A stretch of 64,000 nt of DNA from Parvularcula dongshanensis (GCF_014199615.1 NZ_JACHOB010000006.1:1-64000); one strand, 5' to 3'; shown: positions 44,683-53,517, counted from the stretch's first letter. Notes: generated by a model from the letters alone, not told the origin. Numbers and translations: made by a program.

Positions 44683-45844
44683 GATGCCGCCTTAACGCAT
44701 GAGGGCCGGCGGCGGCAGTGACGAGCCAGGCGCCGAAGATCGGGCCCGTGACGCGCCACAACGTCCAAAGGCTCGCATCGACCAAGGCGAAGACGATCGT
44801 CGCCGCGAGAATGAAGCTCGCTGCCGCCGCGACGCGCCGGTCCTGGATGCGGAAGAGCCGCCGATCAACCGCCAGGACCGCCCAGATAGAAAGCACCGCG
44901 CCGACGAGCCCGAGGTCGTGCCAAACCTGAAGCGGCACGTCGTGCGGATGGGTCGGCACGACGAAGGTGACGGCGTTGCTGTTCGCGAAGTCGACCGTGC
45001 CGAGCCCTTCGCCCAGAATCCGCGCGCCCTCGATGCCATGACCGAAGAGGAAGGGTAGCCATCCCTCCGTCGTCGCGGTCCAAACCGTCTTCCAGATGAG
45101 GAGCCGTTGGCGCCAGCTGATTGGCCCGTCTTCCAGGGTCACTAGTACGTCCGGTGCCGGCAGGAGCTGCGCGAAGAGCGGAAGCGCCACGAACGCACCG
45201 GCACCGGCATAGGTCAGAAGCCGCAGCGTCCACCTCGGCCTGAAAGTCGCCGTCCACGCCGCTCCCGCCCCTGCCAGCATGGCAAGGGCATTGGCGGCGA
45301 TGCCGAAGCGGGTCGAGGCGTAGGCGAGGCCGAGCGCGATGACCGCGGCGAGGCGCGGACGCCCTTCCCGGACGAGGAACAAGATGGCGCCCGGCAGAAG
45401 GAAGAGGCCGAGGCCGATCCCCCGCGCGGTCGCGACGTCGTCCTTGTCCGCCCGGTTCGGCGGCGGCAGCGCGTCGCGAATACCCCCGCCGGTGAGGCCC
45501 TCGAAGGCGAGCAGTGCGACACCGATGGCGGCGGCGATCAGAACCGCCCGTGCCCCGCGCCCCCTCACGCCTGCCGCACCCGCCGTCAAAAGCACGAGGA
45601 GGCCGAGGTAGGGCGGCCAGGACAGCGCGTCGTCATAAGGCGACCAGAGCGTGGTCAGCGCCGCCCAGCCGGCCAGCAGCGCAGCCGGGACGGCCCACCA
45701 CGGCACCTTCGGCCGCAGAGAGAAGAGCCCGGCCAGCCCGAGCAGGCCGAGCAGCACCGTGAAGTTCCGATGGGACAAGATCACCGCGACCGGCGTCAGG
45801 ACGGCGCAAAGCAGCAGGAGAAGATGCGCGGCGCGTCGTCTCAT
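44669..45844 (-). CDS. O-antigen ligase/polymerase-like membrane protein
   Basis: A 391-residue protein with about ten transmembrane helices in the Wzy_C/O-antigen ligase style. The signature loop HPHDVPLQVWHDLGLVGAV near residue 310 matches the HNxxLQxxxExGxxG motif of the family, and RQRLLIWKTVWTAT precedes it. Family members ligate or polymerise surface polysaccharide at the periplasmic face. It is first in a minus-strand transcript with tilS and ftsH. A second protein of the same type is at 57.3-58.8 kb. The substrate cannot be inferred. Confidence 0.85.
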   Translation of the reverse strand: MRRRAAHLLLLLCAVLTPVAVILSHRNFTVLLGLLGLAGLFSLRPKVPWWAVPAALLAGWAALTTLWSPYDDALSWPPYLGLLVLLTAGAAGVRGRGARAVLIAAAIGVALLAFEGLTGGGIRDALPPPNRADKDDVATARGIGLGLFLLPGAILFLVREGRPRLAAVIALGLAYASTRFGIAANALAMLAGAGAAWTATFRPRWTLRLLTYAGAGAFVALPLFAQLLPAPDVLVTLEDGPISWRQRLLIWKTVWTATTEGWLPFLFGHGIEGARILGEGLGTVDFANSNAVTFVVPTHPHDVPLQVWHDLGLVGAVLSIWAVLAVDRRLFRIQDRRVAAAASFILAATIVFALVDASLWTLWRVTGPIFGAWLVTAAAGPHALRRHRDRA

Positions 45845-45934
45845 CGGTCCTCGTTCTCCGCGCTGCGGCGAAAGCTCGCTTCCCCCCTAGGCCAACCCCC
45901 GTTAACCCTCCCTCAAGTCAGACGGACGGACCTA

Positions 45935-47413
45935 ATGCTTCTCGCCCTCCTCGCCACCACTCTTCTTCAGACCACGCCCGCCGCACCCGACTGGGAGGCG
46001 GAGGGGCGCGCCGCGCTCGACGCCCGCATGTCGGTCGAAGCGAAGAAGGGTCCGGCGAAGAACGTCATCCTCTTCATCGGCGACGGCATGGACGGCACGA
46101 CGATCACCGCCGCCCGCATCTATCAAGGACAACAGCGCGGCGAGACGGGCGAGGAGAACGTCCTTACCTTCGAATCGCTGCCGCACACCGCCCTGTCCAA
46201 GACCTACAATACCGACCACCAGACGCCGGACAGCGCCGGAACCGCGACCGCCATCCTCTCGGGCCGCAAGACCCGCTCGGGCGTCATCAACGTCGATCAG
46301 ACCGTCCCCCGTGGTGACTGCGAGGCGGCGCTCGGCGGCGGGCTCGAGACCATCGCCGACTTCGCGGCCGGGACGGGCCGCCGCGTCGGTGTCGTCACGA
46401 CCGCCCGCCTGACCCATGCGACCCCGGCTTCGCTATATGCTTCGAGCGCCGACCGGGACTGGGAGAGCGACGCGGATATGCCGAAGAGCGCGGATGCGTG
46501 TACCGACATCGCCCGCCAGCTCCTCGAGCGTGCCCCGGGCCTCAACCTCGACGTTGCGATGGGCGGCGGACGGTCGAACTTCCTCCCGGCGGAAGCCCGT
46601 GATCCCGAGTACGAGAAGCGCCGAGGCGGACGAGCGGACGGTCGGAACCTGATCGAGGCCTGGCAAGAAAGCGGCGGTGAGTTCGTCTTCGACGACAAGG
46701 GTCTTCGAAAGCTCGATACCTCGGACGACGCACCTGTCCTGGGCCTCTTCGAGCCGAGCCACATGGCGTACGAAGCGGACCGTCAGGACGGCTCGCACGA
46801 CCCCTCCCTCGCCGAGATGACGCGCTTCGCGATCGAGAAGCTGAGCCGCTCCGACGACGGCTACTTCCTGCTGGTCGAGGCCGGGCGGATCGACCATGCA
46901 CACCATGCGGGGAACGCCGCGCGCGCACTCCAAGACACCGTCGAGTTGGACGCTGCGGTCGAGGCGGCGATCGAATCGGCCGGCCTCGAGGATACCCTCA
47001 TCATGGTCACCGCGGACCATGGACACACCCTCGCGCTTCAAGGTTACCCCCGCCGCGGTAACCCTATTCTCGGACTCGTGATGGAGGATGACGAGGGCGC
47101 CGAGACGCCGGTCCCGGCTGCTGACGGCAAACCCTATACGACCCTCTCTTATGCCAATGGTCCCGGCACGTTGATGCTGCCGGACGTCGACGGCGGACGT
47201 CCCGTCTTGACCGAAGAAGAGGTCGAGGACGTTGATTTCAAACAGCAATCATTGATCCCGGCGCCGTCCGAAAGTCACGGCGGACAAGACGTTATCGTCT
47301 TCGCGGACGGGCCGGGATCCTGGCTCGTCGGGGGCGTGCTCGAACAGAACGTCCTCTACTACGTCATGGAACACGCGCTCGGCGCGCCGGAGTCGGCCAG
47401 CGACACACGATAA
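45935..47413 (+). CDS. Alkaline phosphatase, PhoA type
   Basis: A 492-residue secreted phosphomonoesterase of the alkaline phosphatase superfamily. It has a short signal sequence (MLLALLATTLLQTTPAAP). Metal and nucleophile sites are NVILFIGDGMDGTTI, then DSAGTATAILSGRK with the catalytic Ser after Asp, GRIDHAHHAGN and VTADHGHTLAL, giving the two-zinc, one-magnesium set. ATG 45935 was chosen for the signal; the longer frame upstream is not supported. It is divergent from the ligase gene by about 90 bp. Phosphate-starvation control is usual in the family, but I could not identify a Pho box. Confidence 0.93.
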   Translation: MLLALLATTLLQTTPAAPDWEAEGRAALDARMSVEAKKGPAKNVILFIGDGMDGTTITAARIYQGQQRGETGEENVLTFESLPHTALSKTYNTDHQTPDSAGTATAILSGRKTRSGVINVDQTVPRGDCEAALGGGLETIADFAAGTGRRVGVVTTARLTHATPASLYASSADRDWESDADMPKSADACTDIARQLLERAPGLNLDVAMGGGRSNFLPAEARDPEYEKRRGGRADGRNLIEAWQESGGEFVFDDKGLRKLDTSDDAPVLGLFEPSHMAYEADRQDGSHDPSLAEMTRFAIEKLSRSDDGYFLLVEAGRIDHAHHAGNAARALQDTVELDAAVEAAIESAGLEDTLIMVTADHGHTLALQGYPRRGNPILGLVMEDDEGAETPVPAADGKPYTTLSYANGPGTLMLPDVDGGRPVLTEEEVEDVDFKQQSLIPAPSESHGGQDVIVFADGPGSWLVGGVLEQNVLYYVMEHALGAPESASDTR

Positions 47414-47429
47414 GTTTATGCTGCGACGC

Positions 47430-47445
47430 ATCAACCACGGTTGAT
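47430..47445. promoter_or_regulatory. Inverted repeat in the AT-rich leader of the VPLPA-CTERM gene
   Basis: ATCAACC and GGTTGAT form perfect 7-bp arms around a 2-base spacer, 89 bp before the downstream ATG and 17 bp after the phosphatase stop. About 35 bp on, TACAAT (47479-47484) could be a -10 element. The repeat may be an operator or a weak phosphatase terminator. Confidence 0.45.
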
Positions 47446-47533
47446 TAACGGGGCGACATGGTTTTGGAACGATCGAGGTACAATTCTGTTTACCTGTTGC
47501 AAGGTTCCAAAGCTTTCGGAGGGTTTAATACGT

Positions 47534-48193
47534 ATGCGTAAGCTACTCATGTCCACCGCCGGCGTCGTCGCGTCGCTCGGCCTCGCAGCCGCCAGCGCCT
47601 CGACCGTCACTGTCTCTGGCACGCTCGACGAGGGGATGCCCTCGAACGGCCCCGGCCTCGAAGGTGCGACGCCCGCTGATCCCGGCTATGCGTTCTCCAA
47701 CTTCAGCATCGTGCTCGACGTCGACGACGACGCCGTCGCCGACTCGCAAGGGGTGTTCGCCGCGGGTACAGTGAACTCCGCGCTGATCTCGGTCGCGGCC
47801 GGTGGCGAAGGCGCTGCCGAGTACATGTTCACGAAGGTCGTGGACATCGCCTCCGACCCGTCGTCGCAAGCGATGGACGAGCTGAACTTCGAACTGGTCT
47901 CCTCGACCGGGGACGCGGCCGGTGACCTGATCGGCAACTTCCACATCAGCTTCATGTTCATGAACGACATGCTGAACGACGGTACGATGAGCGGTGCGCT
48001 CGACGCGCTCGGCTCCTACGTCGCCGCTCACCTGCTGTTCGAGTTCGGTGGCTACGGCTACTACGGCATGGTCGACGACGTGACGGTGGTTACGCCGGCG
48101 AACCCGATCCCGCTTCCGGGTGCGGCCGTCTTCATGCTCTCGGGTCTGGCTGCGGCCGGCGCCACGACGGCTCGCCGCCGTCGCAACGCCTGA
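47534..48193 (+). CDS. VPLPA-CTERM/PEP-CTERM sorting-domain protein
   Basis: A 219-residue secreted protein. The signal peptide MRKLLMSTAGVVASLGLAAA is followed by SASTVTVSG. The mature part is acidic and Gly-rich. The C-terminus has the sorting signal: IPLPGAAVFMLSGLAAAG, then a basic ARRRRNA tail, which is the VPLPA-CTERM variant of the exosortase substrates. CGGAGGG precedes ATG 47534, and an intrinsic terminator follows. Such proteins are processed by exosortases and go with exopolysaccharide; no exosortase gene is in the window. The polysaccharide locus at 57-62 kb is a possible partner. Confidence 0.9.
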   Translation: MRKLLMSTAGVVASLGLAAASASTVTVSGTLDEGMPSNGPGLEGATPADPGYAFSNFSIVLDVDDDAVADSQGVFAAGTVNSALISVAAGGEGAAEYMFTKVVDIASDPSSQAMDELNFELVSSTGDAAGDLIGNFHISFMFMNDMLNDGTMSGALDALGSYVAAHLLFEFGGYGYYGMVDDVTVVTPANPIPLPGAAVFMLSGLAAAGATTARRRRNA

Positions 48194-48216
48194 ACCTAGA
48201 CTCAGCGAAGACTATC

Positions 48217-48247
48217 GAGGCGGCCTTTCGGGGCCGCCTCTTTTTTT
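48217..48247 (+). terminator. Intrinsic terminator after the VPLPA-CTERM gene
   Basis: GAGGCGGCC (48217-48225) pairs with GGCCGCCTC (48232-48240), followed by seven T residues, 24 bp after the stop of the CTERM gene. Confidence 0.95.
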
Positions 48248-48266
48248 GTCGCGACGCGCGTGTGGA

Positions 48267-49625
48267 TCAGGCGCGTTTGCGTCCCCGGTGGGCTTCTTCG
48301 GCCGTTGCGAAGGCATAGCCGAAGCGCTCCTGGAACTGACCGCTCTCCTTTGCGCCCAGCCGGACCGTGACGACGACACCGCCGTCGTCCGTCGTTTCGG
48401 CCGACACGACGTCCGTACGCTCGTGAAGCCACGACAGGGCGGCGCCCTCCCCCGGCGGCAGAGCGACGGAGCGAGTCCGATGCTCGGCGGTCAGGAGACG
48501 CTCGATCTCAGCAAAGAGCGTATCGAGCCCCTCACCCGTCAGCGCTGAGGCGAGGACCGGGATCGGATCCTCGAGCGTACCACGCGCGTCGTCTGCCCTC
48601 GTTCGGGCTGTCGAGGAGAGGACGTCGCGGTCCGCGCTCGGAAGGAGGTCGGCCTTGTTCCAGACCTCGATCACCCGCCGCCCGTCCTCATCGTGAACGC
48701 CCAGTTCCCCGAGGACGGAGAGGACGTCGGCGCGCTGTGCGTCCGTCTCCTCATGCGCGACGTCGCGCACGTGCAGGATCACGTCGGCCTCCAGCACCTC
48801 TTCCAGCGTCGCGCGGAAGGCAGCGACGAGCGTCGTCGGAAGGTCCGAGATGAAGCCGACCGTGTCGGACAAGATGACCCTGGTGCCCGACGGCAGATCC
48901 ACCTTCCGCATCGTCGGGTCGAGCGTCGCGAAGAGGAGGTCCGCGGACATCACCTCGGCCCCGGTGAGGCGATTGAAGAGCGTCGACTTGCCTGCGTTGG
49001 TGTAACCGACGAGCGCGACGACAGGCTGAGGCGCCTTGCTGCGCTTCGCCCGCTGCAGGGTCCGCGTCCGCCGCACCTCTTCGAGCTGCGCCTTCAGCCG
49101 GTCGATCTTACCCGCGAGGACACGCCGGTCGGCCTCGATCTGACGCTCGCCTGGACCGCCGAGGAAGCCCGCGCCGCCTCTTTGGCGTTCGAGGTGGGTC
49201 CAGGACCGTACGAGGCGGGAGCGCTGATAGGTAAGGTGGGCGAGCGCGACTTGCAGCACGCCTTCGCGGGTCTGGGCCCGCTCGCCGAAGATCTCCAGGA
49301 TCAACGCGGTCCGGTCGAGGACCTTCGCATTCCAAGCCTTCTCTAGGTTGCGGTGCTGGACCGGGGTCAGCGTGCCGTTGACGATGACGAGCCCGATATC
49401 CCCCGCCGCCTCGAGCCTCGCCTTGATCTCGTCGACCTTGCCGGTACCGAACAGCGTTGCCGGCCGCCGCTGCGCCAGCCGGATGATCTCTGCTTCGACG
49501 ACCTCGATCGATATGGCGGCAGCGAGACCGACGGCCTCGTCGAGGGCGCCTCGTTCGGAACGCAGCCCGGAAGGGTCACGGACGTAGACGGGCTGGAGAA
49601 CGAAGGCCCTCGCGATGGGGGCGAT
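48267..49625 (-). CDS. hflX: GTPase HflX, apparent ATC start codon
   Basis: HflX is a ribosome-associated GTPase that splits stalled ribosomes. The central part has FLGGPGERQIEADRRV, the G domain starts at VVALVGYTNAGKST, and the C-terminal domain follows to RKRA. The N-terminal domain, starting ARAFVLQPVYVRDPSG and including LFGTGKVDEIKARL, is intact in the same frame upstream of a TTG at 49304. Between 49305 and the in-frame stop at 49722-49724 there is no ATG, GTG or TTG in frame. The best start is ATC at 49623-49625, 5 bp after a strong GGGGAGG (49631-49637), giving 452 residues, the usual size. hfq ends 70 bp upstream. An unusual start codon or a sequence error would explain it. Confidence 0.9.
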   Translation of the reverse strand: MAPIARAFVLQPVYVRDPSGLRSERGALDEAVGLAAAISIEVVEAEIIRLAQRRPATLFGTGKVDEIKARLEAAGDIGLVIVNGTLTPVQHRNLEKAWNAKVLDRTALILEIFGERAQTREGVLQVALAHLTYQRSRLVRSWTHLERQRGGAGFLGGPGERQIEADRRVLAGKIDRLKAQLEEVRRTRTLQRAKRSKAPQPVVALVGYTNAGKSTLFNRLTGAEVMSADLLFATLDPTMRKVDLPSGTRVILSDTVGFISDLPTTLVAAFRATLEEVLEADVILHVRDVAHEETDAQRADVLSVLGELGVHDEDGRRVIEVWNKADLLPSADRDVLSSTARTRADDARGTLEDPIPVLASALTGEGLDTLFAEIERLLTAEHRTRSVALPPGEGAALSWLHERTDVVSAETTDDGGVVVTVRLGAKESGQFQERFGYAFATAEEAHRGRKRA

Positions 49626-49695
49626 CGGTGCCTCCCCGCCCTGCGCGGGTTCGGTAGTTGGTAGGGGCGTCGTCTTGCTCCGTGGCGGGGGACGT

Positions 49696-49932
49696 CTAGT
49701 CCTCCTCGACCTCGCGGAGGTTCACCGTCCCGTTCGGCATGATCGTAGAGATGGCGTGCTTGTAGACAAGCTGCACCTGCGCGTCGCGCTTCAGAAGAAC
49801 GCAGAAGCTGTCGAACCAGGTGACGATACCCTGAAGCTTCACCCCGTTCACGAGGAAGACCGTCGCGGGAACCTTGTCCTTGCGCATCTGGTTGAGGAAA
49901 ACGTCCTGTAGGGCAGGCTTCTTATCTGTCAT
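49696..49932 (-). CDS. hfq: RNA chaperone Hfq
   Basis: Hfq is the Sm-like hexameric chaperone for small-RNA regulation. The 78-residue protein has [20 protein letters not shown], then [14 protein letters not shown], and the Sm2 motif [11 protein letters not shown], all canonical. The C-terminal tail is short (NLREVEED), as in alphaproteobacteria. It is followed by hflX, with trkH and trkA upstream on the same strand. A gap of 88 bp upstream may hold its promoter. Confidence 0.98.
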   Translation of the reverse strand: MTDKKPALQDVFLNQMRKDKVPATVFLVNGVKLQGIVTWFDSFCVLLKRDAQVQLVYKHAISTIMPNGTVNLREVEED

Positions 49933-50020
49933 GGCAACACCCTTCGATTCATTTCGGCATGATCCGCCAGCGTGATGTGCGTTGCAACATCAACAATCGA
50001 AACCGCTAAGAGTTTCTGGC

Positions 50021-51433
50021 TCAACTCTCCCAAAAGCGGCGGTTCAGTAGCACTAGCAGCACGACCAGCTCCAGCCGGCCCGCTATCATGCCGAGCGCGA
50101 GCAAAGGCCTCAAGGCGCCGTCGAGCAGCACGTAATCCGCGGTCATCCGCGGGGCTAGGTCGAGCAGCGGGCCGACATTCGCGACCATGGCGACGGCCGT
50201 CGCCGCGCTGGCCTCGAGCGAGCTTCCGAAGAACGCGGTTATGAGGACGAAGACGGCGAGAAGGATCGTGAAGGCGATCGTATGGATCCAGACGCCGAAC
50301 TCGTTGATCGTCACCGGCCTCGGGACGACGCCGCCTGGGTGGATCAGCTTCCATAGCTCCTCGCCTGCCCGGTCGAACGTGACGAGCCAGCGCAGGAGCT
50401 TCACGCCGCCTGCCGTGGAGACCGCCGCGCCGCCGATCACGGCCGTCACCAGCACCGGCGTCAGCTGCGGCGGCTCGCCGATCGTCACCCCGTTCGTGGA
50501 GAGGATCGAGACGGCGTTGAACAGCTGGGGCAGAAGGCGGTCGAGGTCGCCTGCGCCGGCAGATAGCCAGAAGAGGAGCGCGATCGCGGGGCAGAGGAGG
50601 AAGAAAGTGAGAGTCTCGCGGTCTTCGCCCCCCCGCATGCGCCGCCTTCGCCCTGTCGACACCTGCGCCACGACGATGAAGTTCACCGCGCCGAGCGCCA
50701 TGAGGACGACGGCCACGATCGTGACCGGAACGCCGTAGCTCTCGATGCCGCCAGGGTCTGGCACGAAGCCGCTGGTCGAGAGGAGCGACATGCTCAGCAC
50801 CACGGCCTCGACGATCGGCACTCCCAAAAGGAAGAGGGTCAGCAGGCCTATCGCGGTCAGGCTCGAGAAGACGGGCAGGAAGACCCGGTAAGCCGCCGCG
50901 AAGGCGCGGAGGTAGGAGCCGCTCTCCCCCCTCGCGAAGGGCGGAACGAGCGGGGCGACGCCCATGAACTCCGCCCGCACGAAGATGGCGGCGGCCGTGC
51001 AGAGAGAGACTAGGCCGCCGGTCCACTGTAGCGAGGCCCGGTAGAGCATGTCCGCTTCGCTCGCTCGTGCGGAAGGGCTCGATAGCCAGGCCCCTGTCGT
51101 CGTCAGGCCCGAGACCGCCTCGAACCAGGCATCGCCGTAACTCCAGCCCTGCTGGAAGAAGGGTACCGCCGCGACGATTGGCACGCCGGCCCAGAAGAGG
51201 ACGAGCGCGGCGAGAAGCTCGCGCAGGCCGCCGCGCACCGCGGGCCGCTCGCGTAGGCCGCTCGAGAAGGCGAGCGCGGCGCCGCCCGCGAACAAGCTGA
51301 GACCGAAGGCGAACGCATAGCCGTCGAGGTCCGGTGACCGCGTGACCGCGCAGTAGATGCCGGGTATGATGGTACAGATGGCGACGGCGAAGAAGGCGTA
51401 GGCCAGGAACCGGGCGATGGGGGCGAAGGACAT
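50021..51433 (-). CDS. trkH: Trk potassium uptake transmembrane subunit
   Basis: TrkH is the potassium-translocating membrane subunit of the Trk system. The 470-residue protein has four repeated M1-P-M2-like units with filter-loop sequences EAVSGLTTTGAWL, MSLLSTSGFVPD, NAVSILSTNGVTIG and AMVANVGPLL. ATG 51433 is 55 bp downstream of trkA's stop, on the same strand, and hfq follows. It works with TrkA below. Several other alphaproteobacteria share this trkA-trkH-hfq-hflX order. Confidence 0.95.
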   Translation of the reverse strand: MSFAPIARFLAYAFFAVAICTIIPGIYCAVTRSPDLDGYAFAFGLSLFAGGAALAFSSGLRERPAVRGGLRELLAALVLFWAGVPIVAAVPFFQQGWSYGDAWFEAVSGLTTTGAWLSSPSARASEADMLYRASLQWTGGLVSLCTAAAIFVRAEFMGVAPLVPPFARGESGSYLRAFAAAYRVFLPVFSSLTAIGLLTLFLLGVPIVEAVVLSMSLLSTSGFVPDPGGIESYGVPVTIVAVVLMALGAVNFIVVAQVSTGRRRRMRGGEDRETLTFFLLCPAIALLFWLSAGAGDLDRLLPQLFNAVSILSTNGVTIGEPPQLTPVLVTAVIGGAAVSTAGGVKLLRWLVTFDRAGEELWKLIHPGGVVPRPVTINEFGVWIHTIAFTILLAVFVLITAFFGSSLEASAATAVAMVANVGPLLDLAPRMTADYVLLDGALRPLLALGMIAGRLELVVLLVLLNRRFWES

Positions 51434-51488
51434 GACGTTCTAGCGGCCCCTCGCCGGGCGGGCGGACATCGGTCGCGCCGGCATCTCT

Positions 51489-52862
51489 CTAGAAGTACTC
51501 GATTCCGACGCGGAAGAGCTTCTGCACCGCCTCGACGCTCTCGCGTAGGGCGAAGAGCACGACCCGGTCCTGCGGTTCGATCGACGTGGTCGAGTCCGGC
51601 AGGATCACTTCGCCTCTGCGCAGGATCGCGCCGATCGCGACGCCGGGCGGCAGGTGCGCCTCGCCGAGCGGCGTGCCGACGAGGTTCGACGTCTGCAGGG
51701 CGACTGCGTCCATCAGCTCGGCGGCGCCGTCCATGAGCGAGTAGACCGCCTTGATCCGGCCGCGGCGCACGTGCTGCAGGATGGTGGAGATCGTGGTCGC
51801 GCGGGGGTCGATGTAGCGGTCGATGCCGACGGAGTGGCTAAGCGGGCCGTACTCCGCCTCGTTGATGAGGACGTTGGCCCGGCGCGCGCCTTCGCGCTTG
51901 GCGATGACCCCGGCGAGGACGTTGACCTGATCGGAGTTGGTAAGGGCGACGACCGCTTCCGCATCGGCGACCCCGGCTTCGCGCAGCACCTCGCGGTCGA
52001 GGCCCGAGCCCTGCAGCACGATGGTCTTCTCGAGGCGTTCGGCGACGAAGGCGGCACGCTCCTCGTCGAGCTCGATGAGGCGGATCTTGACCTGGCCCTT
52101 CGCCTCGAGCGCCGAGGCGACGTCGTAGCCGATGTTACCGCCGCCGATCAGGATGACCCGCCGGGCCCGTGGCTGCGGTTCGCCGAGGATCTCGAGCGCC
52201 CGCTCGACCCACTCCGCCGCGCAGATGAAGAAGACCTCGTCACCGGCTTGAAGAAGGTCGGCGGCCTGCGCCCGGAAGAGCGTGTTGCCGCGCCGCACGC
52301 CGACGATGGTAACGTGCAGGTCGGGGAACAGCTCGCGCACCTGACGCAGGGGCGTCTCGAGGACGGGACAGTCCTCGCGCAGCCGCACGCCGACCGCCCA
52401 GATCCGCCCGTCGGCGAAGGCCTTCACGTCGGAGGCTGCGGGCGTCGTCAGGCGTTGAAGGACCGCTTCGGCGACTTCGCGTTCGGGCGAGATGATGACG
52501 TCGATCGGAATGTTGTCGCGGCTGAAGACGTCCGCATACCGCGTCTGAAGGTAAGCCTGCGCGCGGATACGCGCGATCTTCGTCGGGATGCCGAAGACCG
52601 AATGGGCGATCTGGCAGGCGACGATGTTGACTTCGTCGGACGCGGTGACGGCGATCACCATGTCGGCTTCCTTCGCGCCTGCCTCGACGAGCACGTCGGG
52701 GTAGGAGCCCGAACCGACGACGCCGCGCACGTCGAGCCGCTCGGCCAGGCCGCGGATGAGCGCCGGGTTCCGGTCGATGACCGTCACGTTGGCCTTCTCG
52801 CGCGTCAGGCGCGCGGCGATGCCGTAGCCGACGCGCCCCGCGCCGCAGACGATCACTCTCAT
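51489..52862 (-). CDS. trkA: Trk potassium uptake regulatory subunit
   Basis: TrkA is the cytoplasmic nucleotide-binding subunit that gates TrkH. The 457-residue protein has two tandem Rossmann (RCK-N) units, MRVIVCGAGRVGYGIAARL and RRVILIGGGNIGYDVASAL, each followed by a TrkA_C domain; the second ends near VEAVQKLFRVG. It binds NAD(H)/ATP in the family. It is followed by trkH. Upstream, where ntrXY/ntrBC genes are often found in relatives, is about 1 kb of decayed DNA. Confidence 0.96.
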   Translation of the reverse strand: MRVIVCGAGRVGYGIAARLTREKANVTVIDRNPALIRGLAERLDVRGVVGSGSYPDVLVEAGAKEADMVIAVTASDEVNIVACQIAHSVFGIPTKIARIRAQAYLQTRYADVFSRDNIPIDVIISPEREVAEAVLQRLTTPAASDVKAFADGRIWAVGVRLREDCPVLETPLRQVRELFPDLHVTIVGVRRGNTLFRAQAADLLQAGDEVFFICAAEWVERALEILGEPQPRARRVILIGGGNIGYDVASALEAKGQVKIRLIELDEERAAFVAERLEKTIVLQGSGLDREVLREAGVADAEAVVALTNSDQVNVLAGVIAKREGARRANVLINEAEYGPLSHSVGIDRYIDPRATTISTILQHVRRGRIKAVYSLMDGAAELMDAVALQTSNLVGTPLGEAHLPPGVAIGAILRRGEVILPDSTTSIEPQDRVVLFALRESVEAVQKLFRVGIEYF

Positions 52863-53082
52863 GAAAGGATACCCCGGGTCACGGGGGCGTTGTGAACCCG
52901 ACCGGAGAGGTTGTCACCAGGGCGCGCGCCGAAGCGCCCGCTAGGGCGGGGTGTACGATGGGCCGGGTGTCCGGACGTCCCCGCGCTGAGCGCGAAGGGA
53001 AAGTGATACTGTAGCCCAGAACGGTGAACGTCCGGCGGCGATCTTGCCAAGGGGCCCTCGCAGGGGGCGACCTTTCGGCGCC

Positions 53083-53101
53083 GTCCCGCCGGAGGCGGGC
53101 C
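53083..53101. repeat. 19-bp palindromic repeat, copy 1
   Basis: The palindromic 19-mer GTCCCGCCGGAGGCGGGCC recurs at 53352-53370 with one central mismatch (A for G). It resembles short dispersed hairpin elements of high-GC genomes. Confidence 0.7.
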
Positions 53102-53351
53102 TACAAGAAAGCGGTCGCCCTTCGGGCGACGGGGTCCGCGATAGCGCTTCAATCCCTCGTCCCTCGGAAGTGAGCCGTGCGCCCCGATCAGCCACTCATG
53201 GTACGGGCCGCTACGCCCGCTCGCCTTAGGATCACCGTCCCCCGAACCGATGAGTAGCGTGCACACCGCCCGGCCTGTCCGAGAGAACGGGGGCAGCATG
53301 GCATGAGGAAACGAGGCGGGGATAAGTTCTGCGCTTGGAGCGCCTCTCCGC

Positions 53352-53370
53352 GTCCCGCCGAAGGCGGGCC
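53352..53370. repeat. 19-bp palindromic repeat, copy 2
   Basis: GTCCCGCCGAAGGCGGGCC matches the element at 53083-53101 at 18 of 19 positions. It is located 250 bp before the TetR remnant, in the same decayed region. Confidence 0.7.
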
Positions 53371-53517
53371 ATCCCCTACTGGGCCTCGGAGCGCCGCGGC
53401 CTTCGACAGAAGAGGCGCGAGGGGCGGCGTCGTGCCCCGCTAGCAGTGCTGCGCAGGACAGGAAGTCGGGCGCTGGCCCCCGGGACGGGCCCGGGGTGAC
53501 GGTGAGTGGGGACGGGT

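Larger units (their letters stand above)
52863..53517. other. Hairpin-rich non-coding region upstream of trkA
   Basis: No convincing gene is seen in these 655 bp; the open frames lack codon structure and domains. It holds several GC-rich inverted repeats: CCCGCC-GGA-GGCGGG (53085-53099), GTCGCCC-TTC-GGGCGAC (53114-53130) and CCCGCC-GAA-GGCGGG (53354-53368). A palindromic CCCGGGACGGGCCCGGGG-type element is at about 53478-53495. These look like dispersed intergenic repeat elements. The promoter of trkA should lie near 52865-52960, but I cannot point to a clear -35/-10. Confidence 0.6.

Noticed and set aside
48267-49304. hflX starting at TTG 49304
   Set aside because: The conserved N-terminal domain, including LFGTGKVDEIKARL, continues intact upstream, so this start would truncate the protein.
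52941-53195. Open frames on the minus strand upstream of trkA
   Set aside because: They cover palindromic repeats, have no codon bias or domain and look like chance frames in GC-rich DNA.
52863-53517. A structural RNA (RNase P RNA, tmRNA or 6S) in the hairpin-rich gap
   Set aside because: I checked by eye for their conserved cores and found none; the hairpins are short repeats.
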